In this document: in pieces, positions 5,365-5,373 of the stretch
Layout of the letters: every line of letters begins with the position of its first letter
Position numbering within the stretch: position 1 is the stretch's first letter
DNA from: Cocleimonas sp.
GTDB taxonomy: Bacteria; Pseudomonadota; Gammaproteobacteria; Thiotrichales; Thiotrichaceae
Reading direction: 5' to 3'
Assembly: GCA_023145485.1 (NCBI GenBank)
Contig: JAGLDT010000060.1
Span: 1 to 5,373 of the forward strand
Length of the DNA stretch: 5,373 nucleotides
Translations under genes and position numbers: made by a program
The notes under the pieces: generated by a model
Databases searched by the model: none
What the model was told of the DNA's origin: nothing
Seen by the model: only the letters and a program-made list of their open reading frames with translations

Positions 5365-5373
5365 CAAACTTAA

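Larger units (their letters stand above)
5026..5373. other. Non-coding region between the regulator gene and the window end
   Basis: I found no credible protein gene and no tRNA cloverleaf in this 348-base stretch. It holds inverted repeats: CTTGTCC 5035-5041 with GGGCAAG 5066-5072, and a long-range pair, 5040-5050 with 5163-5173. An 8-base direct repeat GTCCTGAA occurs at 5038-5045 and 5072-5079. An AT-rich tract at about 5175-5212 leads to the stable-RNA-type promoter. The last 130 bases look like the leader of a transcription unit that continues beyond the window. Confidence 0.6.

Noticed and set aside
5026..5373. tRNA, CRISPR array or known small RNA in the right-hand intergenic region
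   Set aside because: I see no cloverleaf with a TTCGA-type loop, no regularly spaced repeats and no resemblance to 6S RNA.

Overview
The window looks like a stretch of chromosome from an AT-rich (roughly 40% GC by eye) gammaproteobacterium with sulfur-oxidising or sulfide-detoxifying capacity. The lineage call rests on FNR-type operators (TTGAT-N4-ATCAA), an enterobacterial-style rrn P1-like promoter at the right end with a GCGCC discriminator, and the character of the proteins. I cannot name a genus from the sequence.

Layout. All six genes lie on the + strand. Positions 1-292 are an AT-rich control region with a perfect FNR-box palindrome at 205-218. Next come a single-domain rhodanese (293-664) and an ETHE1-like persulfide dioxygenase (787-1476). 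A second promoter region (1477-1594) carries a near-perfect FNR box. It leads into a tight four-gene unit: a BASS-family sodium-coupled transporter (1595-2464), a MenA-like UbiA-family prenyltransferase (2442-3314, overlapping by 23 bp), a six-helix DsbD/TauE-SafE-like membrane protein (3324-4019) and a Fis-type AAA+ regulator (4024-5025). Gaps within this unit are -23, 9 and 4 bases. Positions 5026-5373 contain no gene. They hold several inverted repeats and a strong-looking stable-RNA promoter that fires rightward out of the window.

How the genes may work together (inference). The rhodanese moves sulfane sulfur between thiols, and the persulfide dioxygenase oxidises glutathione persulfide to sulfite. 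The two membrane proteins could export products such as sulfite or organic acids, or move reducing equivalents. The MenA-like enzyme could supply a low-potential quinone. Paired FNR boxes suggest that both halves respond together to oxygen limitation. The regulator resembles sigma-54 activators such as the sulfane-sulfur regulator FisR, but it lacks both the sensory domain and the GAFTGA loop, so it probably does not work through sigma-54. The individual families are known. The six-gene arrangement with this regulator is the part most worth a second look.
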